7,364 nt of DNA, taken from NCBI GenBank assembly GCA_003453695.1, contig DMNK01000073.1, forward strand, positions 1,517-8,880, read 5' to 3'. Position numbers and translations under genes: made by a program. This document shows, piece by piece, positions 1-6,527 of the stretch; positions within the stretch are counted from its first letter, which is position 1; every line of letters begins with the position of its first letter. The notes beneath the pieces were generated by a model. That model was not told the DNA's origin and searched no databases. It was given only the letters and a program-made list of their open reading frames with translations. The stretch comes from Acidimicrobiaceae bacterium. Lineage in GTDB: Bacteria; Actinomycetota; Acidimicrobiia; Acidimicrobiales; UBA8190.

Positions 1-22
1 GGCCGACGAGGCCGACGAGGCC
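1..22. repeat. Short 9-base tandem repeat (about 2.4 copies)
   Basis: The unit GGCCGACGA occurs twice in a row and is followed by GGCC at the left edge. It encodes an acidic Ala-Asp-Glu repeat in the frame of the membrane-anchored protein, so it is most simply a low-complexity coding repeat. It may continue outside the window. Confidence 0.5.
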
Positions 23-1276
23 CCGTCCGAGGTGAGCCGCTATCTCGTGGCGCGGGCTCGGTGGCGCACCCGAGTCCTGGTGACCGTGCCGGTGGCGGCC
101 TTGGCCGTCGTGGGCACGGTGCTCGGCATCACCCAGGTGCCGTTCCACGGGACGCTCTCGTCGGCACAGGGTCGGGGAGCGGGCTCGACGACGGCGCCGG
201 CCAACCGCTTCGGCCCCGGCGACTTTCCGGCGACGGGGCAGTCCAAAGCGGGCCCGGGCGGGTCGGCGGGCGCCGCGGCCGTTCCCGGGGCCTTCGCCTC
301 CTCGGGCCGCACCGGGTCAGGGCCGGCCGCCGGCGTCGGCCTTGGCGGCGTCGAGCCCTTGAGCCTGGCCGTCATCGTCCCGACGCAGGGAACAGACGGC
401 GCCCAGGGGTCGCAGGTCGTCGAGGCCGTGCGGGAGGCGGTCCACGAGGCCAACGCCTCCGGTGGGGTGGCCGGCGCTCCCGTGCAGTTGACGGTGGTGT
501 CCGCACAGGATGCCGCTGCCGTCGCCGCTCTGGCCGGACGGGTGACGGCGGTGGTGGGCGGCTTCGGCGCCTCGGCTCCCGACGGTGTCCCGTGGATCCT
601 GCCCGCCGACCCCTGGGCTGGCGGCGCCAGCACGGTGGCCACCGAGCTCTCACCCGCCCAGGCCGGGGCCCGGCTGGGCCAGGACCTCGTGCAGCAGGGA
701 CATGGGGGGACGGTCGGTGTGGTGATGGGCACCGGGCCGGACACCGCCCTCGAGACGGGCCTGGCGCAGGTGGTCCCGGTGACCACGGTGGCGGCGCCCT
801 CCTCGGGCGCCTGCCTGCCGGCGGCCACGTCACTCGAGTCCCAGGGCGTAACCGCCGTCGCCGTGGCCGGGTCGCCCGCCCTGGCGGCGTCGTGCGCAGC
901 GGCGCTCGGCGCCATGGGGTGGTCGCCACCGAACGGGATGTTGCTGGCGCCGTCGGCCGCCTACCAGGGTGTGGGTGGCTTCGGACTGGTGCCCACCACC
1001 ACGCTGTACACGGTGCTCGGCCTGCCCTGGCCGGAGGGAGCGTCATCCGGCGCGGCGCGCTTCCGCTCGGCTGTGCCCGGCGCCAGCTCCTACCGGGCCC
1101 TCGTGTCTTACGCGGCGGTGGAGCTGGCCGTGCAGGCGGCCCGAGACGGCGCGCTCAACATGGCCCTGCTCTCGGGCGGCACGTGGCGCAACGACCTCTA
1201 CGACTTCTCGGGTCTCTCGAACGTGGGGGCGACGGTCGTGGAGAGCAACGCCGGCGTCTGGTCCCCCGCTCCGTAG
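2..1276 (+). CDS. Membrane-anchored periplasmic-binding-protein-like protein (5' end probably outside window)
   Basis: The reading frame is open to the left edge and its first ten codons (ADEADEAPSE) all have G or C in the third position, so the true start is probably upstream; a GTG at 32 is the first in-window candidate (414 residues from there, numbering used here). A basic stretch (residues 8-14) is followed by one hydrophobic segment (about 15-33), read as a membrane anchor with the N-terminus inside. Residues 44-105 are a Gly/Ala/Ser/Pro-rich linker. From about 107 the pattern of beta strands and helices (for example LSLAVIVPTQG, then VVEAVREAVHEANASGG) resembles the type-1 periplasmic binding fold of branched-chain amino-acid receptors and ABC substrate-binding proteins. 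C261 and C288 could form a disulfide. No transporter genes are visible beside it, so ligand and partner are unknown; a sensor or orphan binding protein is as likely as a transporter part. Its 3' end overlaps the convergent bioD. Confidence 0.75.
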   Translation, partial: ADEADEAPSEVSRYLVARARWRTRVLVTVPVAALAVVGTVLGITQVPFHGTLSSAQGRGAGSTTAPANRFGPGDFPATGQSKAGPGGSAGAAAVPGAFASSGRTGSGPAAGVGLGGVEPLSLAVIVPTQGTDGAQGSQVVEAVREAVHEANASGGVAGAPVQLTVVSAQDAAAVAALAGRVTAVVGGFGASAPDGVPWILPADPWAGGASTVATELSPAQAGARLGQDLVQQGHGGTVGVVMGTGPDTALETGLAQVVPVTTVAAPSSGACLPAATSLESQGVTAVAVAGSPALAASCAAALGAMGWSPPNGMLLAPSAAYQGVGGFGLVPTTTLYTVLGLPWPEGASSGAARFRSAVPGASSYRALVSYAAVELAVQAARDGALNMALLSGGTWRNDLYDFSGLSNVGATVVESNAGVWSPAP

Positions 1277-1929
1277 GGCCCCAGCCTGGCCGCCAGCCGG
1301 CGCAGGCCCGGCGGGTCCGCCGTCTCCACCTCCACGCCGTCCCGGGCGCGCAGCCAGTCGACGTTGTCGCGGTGCAGGCGGTCGTCCCGGTCATAGCGGT
1401 TGAGGACCACGACCGAGGGCAGTGCGGCGCGCTGCAGGGCGTCGACGGCGAGACGCACGGCGTTGATGGTGCCCAGGCCGGCGTCTGCCACCAGGAGCAC
1501 GTGATCGGGACCGAGGGCGTCCGCCAGGTCGACGGCGTCGGCGTCTTCGGCTTGTGGGGAACGTACCCCGCCCGCCGTCTCGACGAGGCCGACCCCGACA
1601 GGGGGCGACGGCCAGTGGAGCTCGGCAACGACGTCGGCCAGCCGGAGCTGCGCACGGCCCAGTCGCCGGGCCGCCATGGGCGGCGCCACCGCCAGCGGGT
1701 AGGAGCGCTGCGCCGGGCACACCGTGTCCGGCTGCTCGCCACTCGCTCGTGCCAATACCTCGGAATCGGTCGGCGACAGCTCCTCCGGGTCGAAGGACTG
1801 GGCGGGCTTGCGCGCCGCCACGGTGATCCCCTCCTCCCGCCACCGCTCGAGGAGCCGTGCCGCCACCCAGGTCTTTCCCACCTCGGTTCCCGTCCCCACC
1901 ACGACGACCAGGTGATCCGGCCTCGTCAC
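1198..1929 (-). CDS. bioD: Dethiobiotin synthetase BioD
   Basis: BioD closes the ureido ring of biotin: it converts 7,8-diaminopelargonate, CO2 and ATP to dethiobiotin in the cytoplasm. The N-terminus has a P-loop (GTGTEVGKT, residues 12-20) of the type characteristic of this family, then a conserved lysine (K41 in RKPAQSFDPE) and D55, at positions matching substrate and metal ligands of E. coli BioD. VETAGGVRSP corresponds to the substrate-binding Glu-Gly-rich loop, and NRYDRDD lies where the nucleotide-base-binding Asn-Arg is expected. The start is GTG at 1929, inside a GTGA overlap with the bioF stop, with GAGGT six bases upstream, suggesting translational coupling. The protein is 243 residues, slightly longer than the usual about 225: the last 25-30 residues are a weakly constrained tail whose codons lie antisense to the plus-strand gene ending at 1276. 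This is the last gene of the bioAFD cluster. Confidence 0.9.
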   Translation of the reverse strand: MTRPDHLVVVVGTGTEVGKTWVAARLLERWREEGITVAARKPAQSFDPEELSPTDSEVLARASGEQPDTVCPAQRSYPLAVAPPMAARRLGRAQLRLADVVAELHWPSPPVGVGLVETAGGVRSPQAEDADAVDLADALGPDHVLLVADAGLGTINAVRLAVDALQRAALPSVVVLNRYDRDDRLHRDNVDWLRARDGVEVETADPPGLRRLAARLGPYGAGDQTPALLSTTVAPTFERPEKS

Positions 1930-3089
1930 GCCGGGACCTCAAGCTCGGCCAGCGCCTGTCGCAGCCGATCCACGTCGTCGTCGCCGTGCGCCGCCGACAG
2001 CGTCACGCGCAGCCGGGCCGTGCCGACCGGCACGGTGGGGGGCCGGATGGCCGGCACCCACAGGCCGCGCTCGAGGAGTGCCGCCGAGGCTTCGAGCGCC
2101 CGCTCCTCGTTGCCCAACACGATGGGGATGATCGGGCTGGGATGGCCCGGTGCGATGCGATCGACCAGGGCGCGCAACCGGGCCCGCAGGGCGGTGCCCG
2201 CATCGCTGTGCAGCACTCCGAGGGCGGCCAGCGCCGCTGCGGTGTCGGCGGGGGTGGGGGCGGTGGTGAAGATGTAAGAGCGGGCCCGGTTCTCGAGCAG
2301 CTCGACGAAGGGTGCCGCGCCGGCAACGTATCCCCCCAGCGAGCCGAGCGTCTTGGACAGGGTGCCGACCCGTAGCACGTCGACCCCCTCGAGGTGCGGG
2401 GCGGGATCGGGTCCGAGCACGGCGTGGGCCTCGTCGAGAACGAGAAGCGCTCGGTGTCGCCGGCACAGGTCGGCCAGTCGGGCCACCGGGGAGACGTCAC
2501 CGTCCATCGAGAACACGAAGTCGGTCACGACGATGGCGGGGGCGGCGTCGTCGGCCAGCAACTTGGCCAGGGCGTCCATGTCGGTGTGTGGGTACACGGT
2601 CACCTCGGCGCGGGCCAGACGGGCGCCGTCCACGATCGAGGCGTGGTTGTACTCGTCGGAGAAGATGTGCACGCCCTGCTCGCCGAAGGCGGACAGCACG
2701 CCGAGGTTGGCGGCGAAGCCGGTGGGGAACACCACGGCTCGTTCGCATCCGGCGTGCTCGGCCAAGGCCGCTTCGAGCTGGTGATGGACGGGCCGGGAGC
2801 CGGTCACGAGGCGCGACGCTCCGGAACCGGTGCCCCAGCGCGCCAGCGCCTCGGCCGCCGCCGCCGCCACGTCGGGATGGCTGGTGAGCCCGAGGTAGTC
2901 GTTGGAGGCGAACGACACCACCCGGCGGCCCTCGTCGAGGAGCACACCGGCGGGCCCCGAGGCGTCGAAAGGACGCGGCCGCCGCCACCGGCCCTCGGCG
3001 GCCACCTGTGCGCAGCGTTCGGCCACCCGGGCCTGCCACGGCGTCGACGGGCCGGGTCTCGCCCCCTGTGTCGGCGGTCCTTCGTCCAC
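1926..3089 (-). CDS. bioF: 8-amino-7-oxononanoate (KAPA) synthase BioF
   Basis: BioF is a PLP enzyme that condenses L-alanine with a pimeloyl thioester, releasing CO2, to form KAPA, the substrate of BioA. The sequence shows the alpha-oxoamine synthase pattern in order: SFASNDYLGL near the N-terminus, GTGSGASRLVTGS, FPTGFAANLGVLSAF, the EYNHASIVDGARL segment carrying the conserved His, VVTDFVFSMDGD, LVLDEAHAVLG with the Asp that pairs with the PLP ring nitrogen, and the PLP-binding lysine K246 in GTLSKTLGSLGGY. With GTG at 3089 it is 387 residues, close to E. coli BioF (384). The frame stays open to 3257, but that extension is out-of-frame bioA sequence giving an Arg-rich non-homologous peptide, so it was dropped. 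A GGAGGA sits 11 bases before the chosen GTG, and only 5 bases separate the bioA stop from the start. A closely related family member such as 2-amino-3-ketobutyrate ligase is possible by sequence alone, but the context settles on BioF. Confidence 0.93.
   Translation of the reverse strand: MDEGPPTQGARPGPSTPWQARVAERCAQVAAEGRWRRPRPFDASGPAGVLLDEGRRVVSFASNDYLGLTSHPDVAAAAAEALARWGTGSGASRLVTGSRPVHHQLEAALAEHAGCERAVVFPTGFAANLGVLSAFGEQGVHIFSDEYNHASIVDGARLARAEVTVYPHTDMDALAKLLADDAAPAIVVTDFVFSMDGDVSPVARLADLCRRHRALLVLDEAHAVLGPDPAPHLEGVDVLRVGTLSKTLGSLGGYVAGAAPFVELLENRARSYIFTTAPTPADTAAALAALGVLHSDAGTALRARLRALVDRIAPGHPSPIIPIVLGNEERALEASAALLERGLWVPAIRPPTVPVGTARLRVTLSAAHGDDDVDRLRQALAELEVPA
1936..1940 (-). promoter_or_regulatory. 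Ribosome binding site of bioD inside bioF
   Basis: GAGGT reads on the minus strand six bases before the bioD GTG. It lies within the last codons of bioF, which supports GTG at 1929 as the start and coupled translation of bioF and bioD. Confidence 0.6.
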
Positions 3090-3094
3090 GACGG

Positions 3095-4423
3095 TCAGGT
3101 TCCTCCGGCGCGCTCGCCGGTCGCGTCCTCGAGGGCGGCCACGAGCACCGAGACGATGCGGTCGATCTCCGTGGCGGTGACGGTGAGCGGCGGCATCACG
3201 ACGACCACGTCGCCAAGGGGGCGGATGAGGACACCGCGCCCCACGGCGGCGTCGCACACTTCGCGGCCGAGCCGGCGGCCCGGAGCGGAAACCAGCTGGA
3301 CGCCGGTCATGAGCCCGCGTTGGCGCAGTCCCGCCACAGCGGGGTGGGGCAGGACGTCGGCTTCCAGGCGGCTCGACAGTTGCTCGGCCCGGGCCCGGAC
3401 GTTGTCGAGGACGTGACCTTCTTCGAGCACACGGAGGTGCGCCAGGGCCACCGCCGCCGCCAAGGCATTGCCGCCGTAGGAGTGCCCGTGGAACAGGGCG
3501 CGTTCGGGGTCACCGAGGAAGGCGTCGTACACGTGACCGGACGCCACCGTGACCGACATGGGCAGGTAGCCGCCGGTGATCCCCTTCCCGAGGCACAGCA
3601 GGTCGGGGCGCAGACCGCACCACTCGCTGGCGAAGAGCCGGCCGGTGCGACCGAACCCGGTGGCCACCTCGTCGGCCACGACGAGCACCCCCGCCTGGGC
3701 TGCGGCCCGCGCCAGGGCGCCCACGTCATCTGGCTCGGCCACGAGCATTCCCGCTGCCCCCTGCACGAGCGGCTCGATGACCACCGCCGTCAGCTCGCCG
3801 CCGTGGGCGTCGAGCGCCACCATTGCCTTGTCGAGCCAACCGGGATCGTCGTAGCCGGGGGTGCGCACCACCGGGAAGCGCAGCGGGTCGAACAACGAGG
3901 TGCCGAACCCGCCGTCGCCGAGCGACAGCGAGCCCACCGTGTCGCCGTGGTAGGCGTTGCCGAGGGCCAGGTACCGGGTGCGTCGCGCCTCGCCCTGGTT
4001 GACCCAGAACTGGAAGGCGATCTTGAGCGCCTGTTCGACGGCCGAGGCACCGTCGGAGGCGAAGAGGAAGTGCGGGGCGTCGACCGGCACCACCGCGGCC
4101 AGCGCCTCGGCCAGCTCCACCACCGTCGTGTTGGTGTTGCCGAGCATGGTCGAGTGGGCGACCTTGTCGAGTTGCCGGCGCAGGGCCTCATCCAGCTCGG
4201 GCACCCGGTGTCCCAGGGTGGTGACCCACAACGACGAGATGGCGTCGAGATAGCGGTTCCCGTCCACGTCTACGAGCTCGCGGCCTTGGGCAGACGCCAC
4301 CACGATGGGGAGGTGGTCGGCGTACGTCGCCATCTGGGTGAAGCCGTGCCACACCAGGGCCTGGTCGCGGCGCAGCCACTGCTCAGCGCGCTGGCTTGGA
4401 ACACTGCGGCCGGGCTCGGTCAT
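3095..4423 (-). CDS. bioA: DAPA aminotransferase BioA, apparently of the lysine-using (Bacillus, BioK-like) type
   Basis: This PLP class-III aminotransferase converts KAPA to 7,8-diaminopelargonate. Family features in order: WHGFTQM (25-31), SSLWVTTLGH (63-72), AHSTMLGNTN (89-98), NAYHGDTVGSLS, VVIEPLVQGAAGM, the PLP ring-nitrogen Asp in ADEVATGFGRTG, the PLP-binding lysine K280 in CLGKGITGGYLP, FHGHSYGGN, and IRPLGDVVVVMPP near the C-terminus. At 442 residues the length is normal. Several diagnostic stretches match what I recall of Bacillus subtilis BioA, an enzyme using L-lysine as amino donor, better than the SAM-using E. coli and M. tuberculosis enzymes; in particular F28 stands where those have the active-site Tyr of the HPY motif, and SSLW replaces SSWW. 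The start is ATG at 4423; no strong Shine-Dalgarno is seen. A 62-base gap separates it from the upstream crotonase gene; I saw no convincing promoter, terminator or palindromic BioQ/BirA-like operator in the gap. Confidence 0.93.
   Translation of the reverse strand: MTEPGRSVPSQRAEQWLRRDQALVWHGFTQMATYADHLPIVVASAQGRELVDVDGNRYLDAISSLWVTTLGHRVPELDEALRRQLDKVAHSTMLGNTNTTVVELAEALAAVVPVDAPHFLFASDGASAVEQALKIAFQFWVNQGEARRTRYLALGNAYHGDTVGSLSLGDGGFGTSLFDPLRFPVVRTPGYDDPGWLDKAMVALDAHGGELTAVVIEPLVQGAAGMLVAEPDDVGALARAAAQAGVLVVADEVATGFGRTGRLFASEWCGLRPDLLCLGKGITGGYLPMSVTVASGHVYDAFLGDPERALFHGHSYGGNALAAAVALAHLRVLEEGHVLDNVRARAEQLSSRLEADVLPHPAVAGLRQRGLMTGVQLVSAPGRRLGREVCDAAVGRGVLIRPLGDVVVVMPPLTVTATEIDRIVSVLVAALEDATGERAGGT
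3101..3106 (-). promoter_or_regulatory. Ribosome binding site deciding the bioF start
   Basis: GGAGGA on the minus strand lies within the last bioA codons, 11 bases before GTG at 3089. It is the only good Shine-Dalgarno match near the bioA-bioF junction and supports the short form of bioF. The spacing is slightly long. Confidence 0.6.
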
Positions 4424-4485
4424 GGACCGTCAGTCTCGGCGTCGGCGGCGAGCCGGTCCAGTCCCGCCGGGCCAGCTCCCCGGGC

Positions 4486-5319
4486 TCAGAGCTGCGAGCG
4501 CCCCCGCTGTGCCACCTGGTGGCGCCGGCGCTCGATCTCGGCCGGGTCGACGGGGCCGCCGTGGAAGGAAGCGGCCGCCTCGCCCTCGAGCCGCCACGCT
4601 TCTGCCCCGGTCGTGAGGCTTCCCCGCTCATAGGTGTCGAACAGCGTGCGCAGCGCCCGGCTGTCGCTGGTGGTGATGTCGGTGGCCAGGTGGCGGGCGA
4701 AGGGGAGCAGCTCGTCGTGGGGGACGACGTGGTTGACCAGTCCCCACGCCAGCGCGGTGTCGGCGTCGACGAAGTTGCCGGTGGCGCTCATCTCCCGGGC
4801 CCGCCGCAGGCCGACCGCCTCGGGGAGCAGGACAGTGAGCCCCCACAAGGGCTGCACCCCGATGCGTGCGTGGGTGTCGGCGAAGCGGGCCCGCTCCGAG
4901 GCCACGAGGAAGTCGCAGTTGAGCGCCAGCTCCAGTCCTCCCGTCACCGCCACGCCGTTGACGGCGCCGATGACGGGTTTCGAGGTGGCGAGCAGCGTGC
5001 CCCGGCCCCGGTGCGCCGCTGCGGGCTCGTCTGTCGACCCGTCCGAGCCGGCGCCGGGGCTGAGGCCGGCCGGCACCGGGTCGTTGAGCACGCCGCCGTC
5101 GCGGCCCAGCTCCTTCAGGTCGAGACCGGCACAGAAGGCGGGGTCGGCACCGGTGAGGACCACGGCGGCGACGTCCTCGTCGCCGTCCGCTTGCGCCATG
5201 GCCCGGCGGAGCTCGGCGATCATGCGGCGCGACAGGGCGTTGCGGGCCTCGGGACGGTTCAAGGTGACGACGGCCACGCCGCTCTCGACGTGGAGCAGGA
5301 CGATGTCTTGTGCGGCCAC
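4486..5319 (-). CDS. Enoyl-CoA hydratase/isomerase (crotonase) family protein, EchA-like
   Basis: Crotonase-fold enzymes bind acyl-CoA thioesters and stabilise an enolate in an oxyanion hole. Visible features: VAVVTLNRPEARNAL (15-29), the first oxyanion-hole loop AFCAGLDLKEL (61-71), and the second, KPVIGAVNGVAVTGGLELAL (114-133), with E130 at the position of the first catalytic Glu of rat enoyl-CoA hydratase. At the position of the second catalytic Glu there is H150 (FADTHARIG), so a standard hydratase reaction is uncertain; many actinobacterial EchA paralogues share this FADTHARxG pattern. Residues about 73-108 form a Gly/Ser/Pro-rich insertion. GTG at 5319 is chosen because the homology starts right after it; the frame is open to 5589 but overlaps the thiolase gene there. 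The Shine-Dalgarno is poor, and translation may depend on the thiolase gene ending 14 bases upstream. The length of 277 residues fits the family. Substrate is unknown; fatty-acid, sterol or biotin-precursor metabolism are all possible. Confidence 0.87.
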   Translation of the reverse strand: MAAQDIVLLHVESGVAVVTLNRPEARNALSRRMIAELRRAMAQADGDEDVAAVVLTGADPAFCAGLDLKELGRDGGVLNDPVPAGLSPGAGSDGSTDEPAAAHRGRGTLLATSKPVIGAVNGVAVTGGLELALNCDFLVASERARFADTHARIGVQPLWGLTVLLPEAVGLRRAREMSATGNFVDADTALAWGLVNHVVPHDELLPFARHLATDITTSDSRALRTLFDTYERGSLTTGAEAWRLEGEAAASFHGGPVDPAEIERRRHQVAQRGRSQL

Positions 5320-5333
5320 CGTCGGCGCGGTGC

Positions 5334-6527
5334 TCAGCGGGTCACGACCACGCTGGAGCCGTGACCGAACAGCCCCTGGTTGGCAGAGAGGCCCACGCGG
5401 GCTTCCTCCACCTGGCGGCCCTCTGCCCGGCCCCGCAGCTGCCACACCAGCTCGCACACCTGGGCGATGGCCTGAGCGGGGATGGCCTCGCCGAAACAGG
5501 ACAGCCCGCCGCTCGGGTTGACGGGGATGCGCCCCCCCACCGCCGTGTCGCCGTCGCGCAGCAGCTTCTCGGCCTCGCCTTCCTTGCACAGGCCGATGTC
5601 CTCGTACCAGTCGAGCTCGAGGGCCGTGGAGAGGTCGTACACCTCGGCAACGTCGACGTCCTCGGGCCCGATGCCGGCTTCCTCGTAGGCGGCGGAGGCG
5701 ATCGACTGGCGGAAAGTGGGCCCCGGCTCACCCGGAACCGCCGCGGCGGAGTCGGTCGAGAAGTTGGGCATCTCGATGACGGTCTGGGGAAAGCGCGGGG
5801 TCACCGTGGACACCGCCGCCACCCGCACCGGGTTGTCCTGCTCGTGGCGACGGGCGAAGTCCATGCTCGCCAGCACGACGGCGGCGCCGCCGTCGGAGGT
5901 GGCGCAGATCTCGAGCAGCCGCAGCGGGTCGGCCACCATGGGCGAGGCCAGGACCTCTTCGGCGGTGACCTCGGTGCGGTAGCGGGCGTTGGGGTTGTTG
6001 CGCCCGTGGCGGGCGTTCTTCACCTTCACCGCCGCGAAGTCGGCCTCGGTGGCGCCGAACAGCTCCATGCGCCTGCGGGCGTACAGGGCGAAGTAGGCCG
6101 GGTTGGTGGCACCGAGGAGCCGGAAGCGCAACCAGTCAGGGTCGTCCCTGCGCTCCCCGCCCACGGGGGCGAAGAACCCCTTGGGGGTGGTGTCGGCCCC
6201 CACCACCAGGGCGACGTCGCACAACCCGGCCAGGATCTGGGCCCGCGCTGCGGCGATGGCGGTCGCACCCGAGGCGCACGCCGCGTAGCTGCTGGCCACG
6301 CGGGCGCCGCTCCAGCCCAGGGCCTGGGCGAAGGTGGCACCGGACACGAAGCCGGGGTAGCCGTTTCTGATGGTGTCGGCGCCCGAGACGAACTGGATGT
6401 CGCGCCAGGTGAGCCCGGCGTCATCGAGGGCGGCGCGCGCCGCCGCCAGGCCGTACTCGACGAAGTTGCGGCCCCACTTGCCCCAGGGGTGCATGCCCAC
6501 CCCGAGCACAGCGACGGGCTCAGGCAC
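5334..6527 (-). CDS. Thiolase-fold lipid-transfer-type protein (SCP2/Ltp family)
   Basis: The protein has the thiolase fold of SCP2/non-specific lipid-transfer thiolases and probably acts on an acyl-CoA in the cytoplasm. Features: VAVLGVGMHPWGKW at the N-terminus, the nucleophile-loop Cys C84 in SYAACASGATAI, a conserved CATSDGGAAVVLAS segment before mid-protein, EVYDLSTALELDWYEDIGLC (295-314), NPSGGLSCFGEAIPAQ (337-352) and a C-terminal ANQGLFGHGSSVVV. Two usual thiolase motifs are altered: the HDCF-type motif reads YDLS (Y297), and the GHP motif reads GEA (E347). It resembles the M. tuberculosis Rv1627c type, from memory, more than a ketothiolase. Start is GTG at 6527 in an 8-base overlap with the DUF35 gene, with GGAG seven bases upstream; at 397 residues it is full length. 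A DUF35 gene directly upstream is typical of thiolase-fold proteins that need this partner, including the Ltp2-ChsH2 steroid aldolase. A retro-aldolase or acyltransferase role is possible; the substrate cannot be told. Confidence 0.88.
   Translation of the reverse strand: MPEPVAVLGVGMHPWGKWGRNFVEYGLAAARAALDDAGLTWRDIQFVSGADTIRNGYPGFVSGATFAQALGWSGARVASSYAACASGATAIAAARAQILAGLCDVALVVGADTTPKGFFAPVGGERRDDPDWLRFRLLGATNPAYFALYARRRMELFGATEADFAAVKVKNARHGRNNPNARYRTEVTAEEVLASPMVADPLRLLEICATSDGGAAVVLASMDFARRHEQDNPVRVAAVSTVTPRFPQTVIEMPNFSTDSAAAVPGEPGPTFRQSIASAAYEEAGIGPEDVDVAEVYDLSTALELDWYEDIGLCKEGEAEKLLRDGDTAVGGRIPVNPSGGLSCFGEAIPAQAIAQVCELVWQLRGRAEGRQVEEARVGLSANQGLFGHGSSVVVTR

Noticed and set aside
61..2277. 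A 738-codon plus-strand open frame, and similar long plus-strand frames at 3008-4633 and 5310-6641.
   Set aside because: They run antisense or out of frame to well-supported genes, give Arg/Gly/Pro-rich peptides without recognisable motifs, and are expected in GC-rich DNA where stop codons are rare.
3090..3257. N-terminal extension of the bioF frame.
   Set aside because: It lies over the 3' end of bioA in another frame and encodes an Arg-rich peptide unlike BioF; GTG at 3089 with an upstream GGAGGA gives the family's normal length.
4424..4485. Promoter, terminator or biotin-repressor operator between the crotonase gene and bioA.
   Set aside because: The 62 bases are GC-rich with no convincing -10/-35 pair, stem-loop with T-run, or AT-rich palindrome of BioQ or BirA type.
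5320..5589. N-terminal extension of the crotonase frame.
   Set aside because: It overlaps the thiolase coding sequence and has no crotonase similarity; homology begins just after GTG at 5319.
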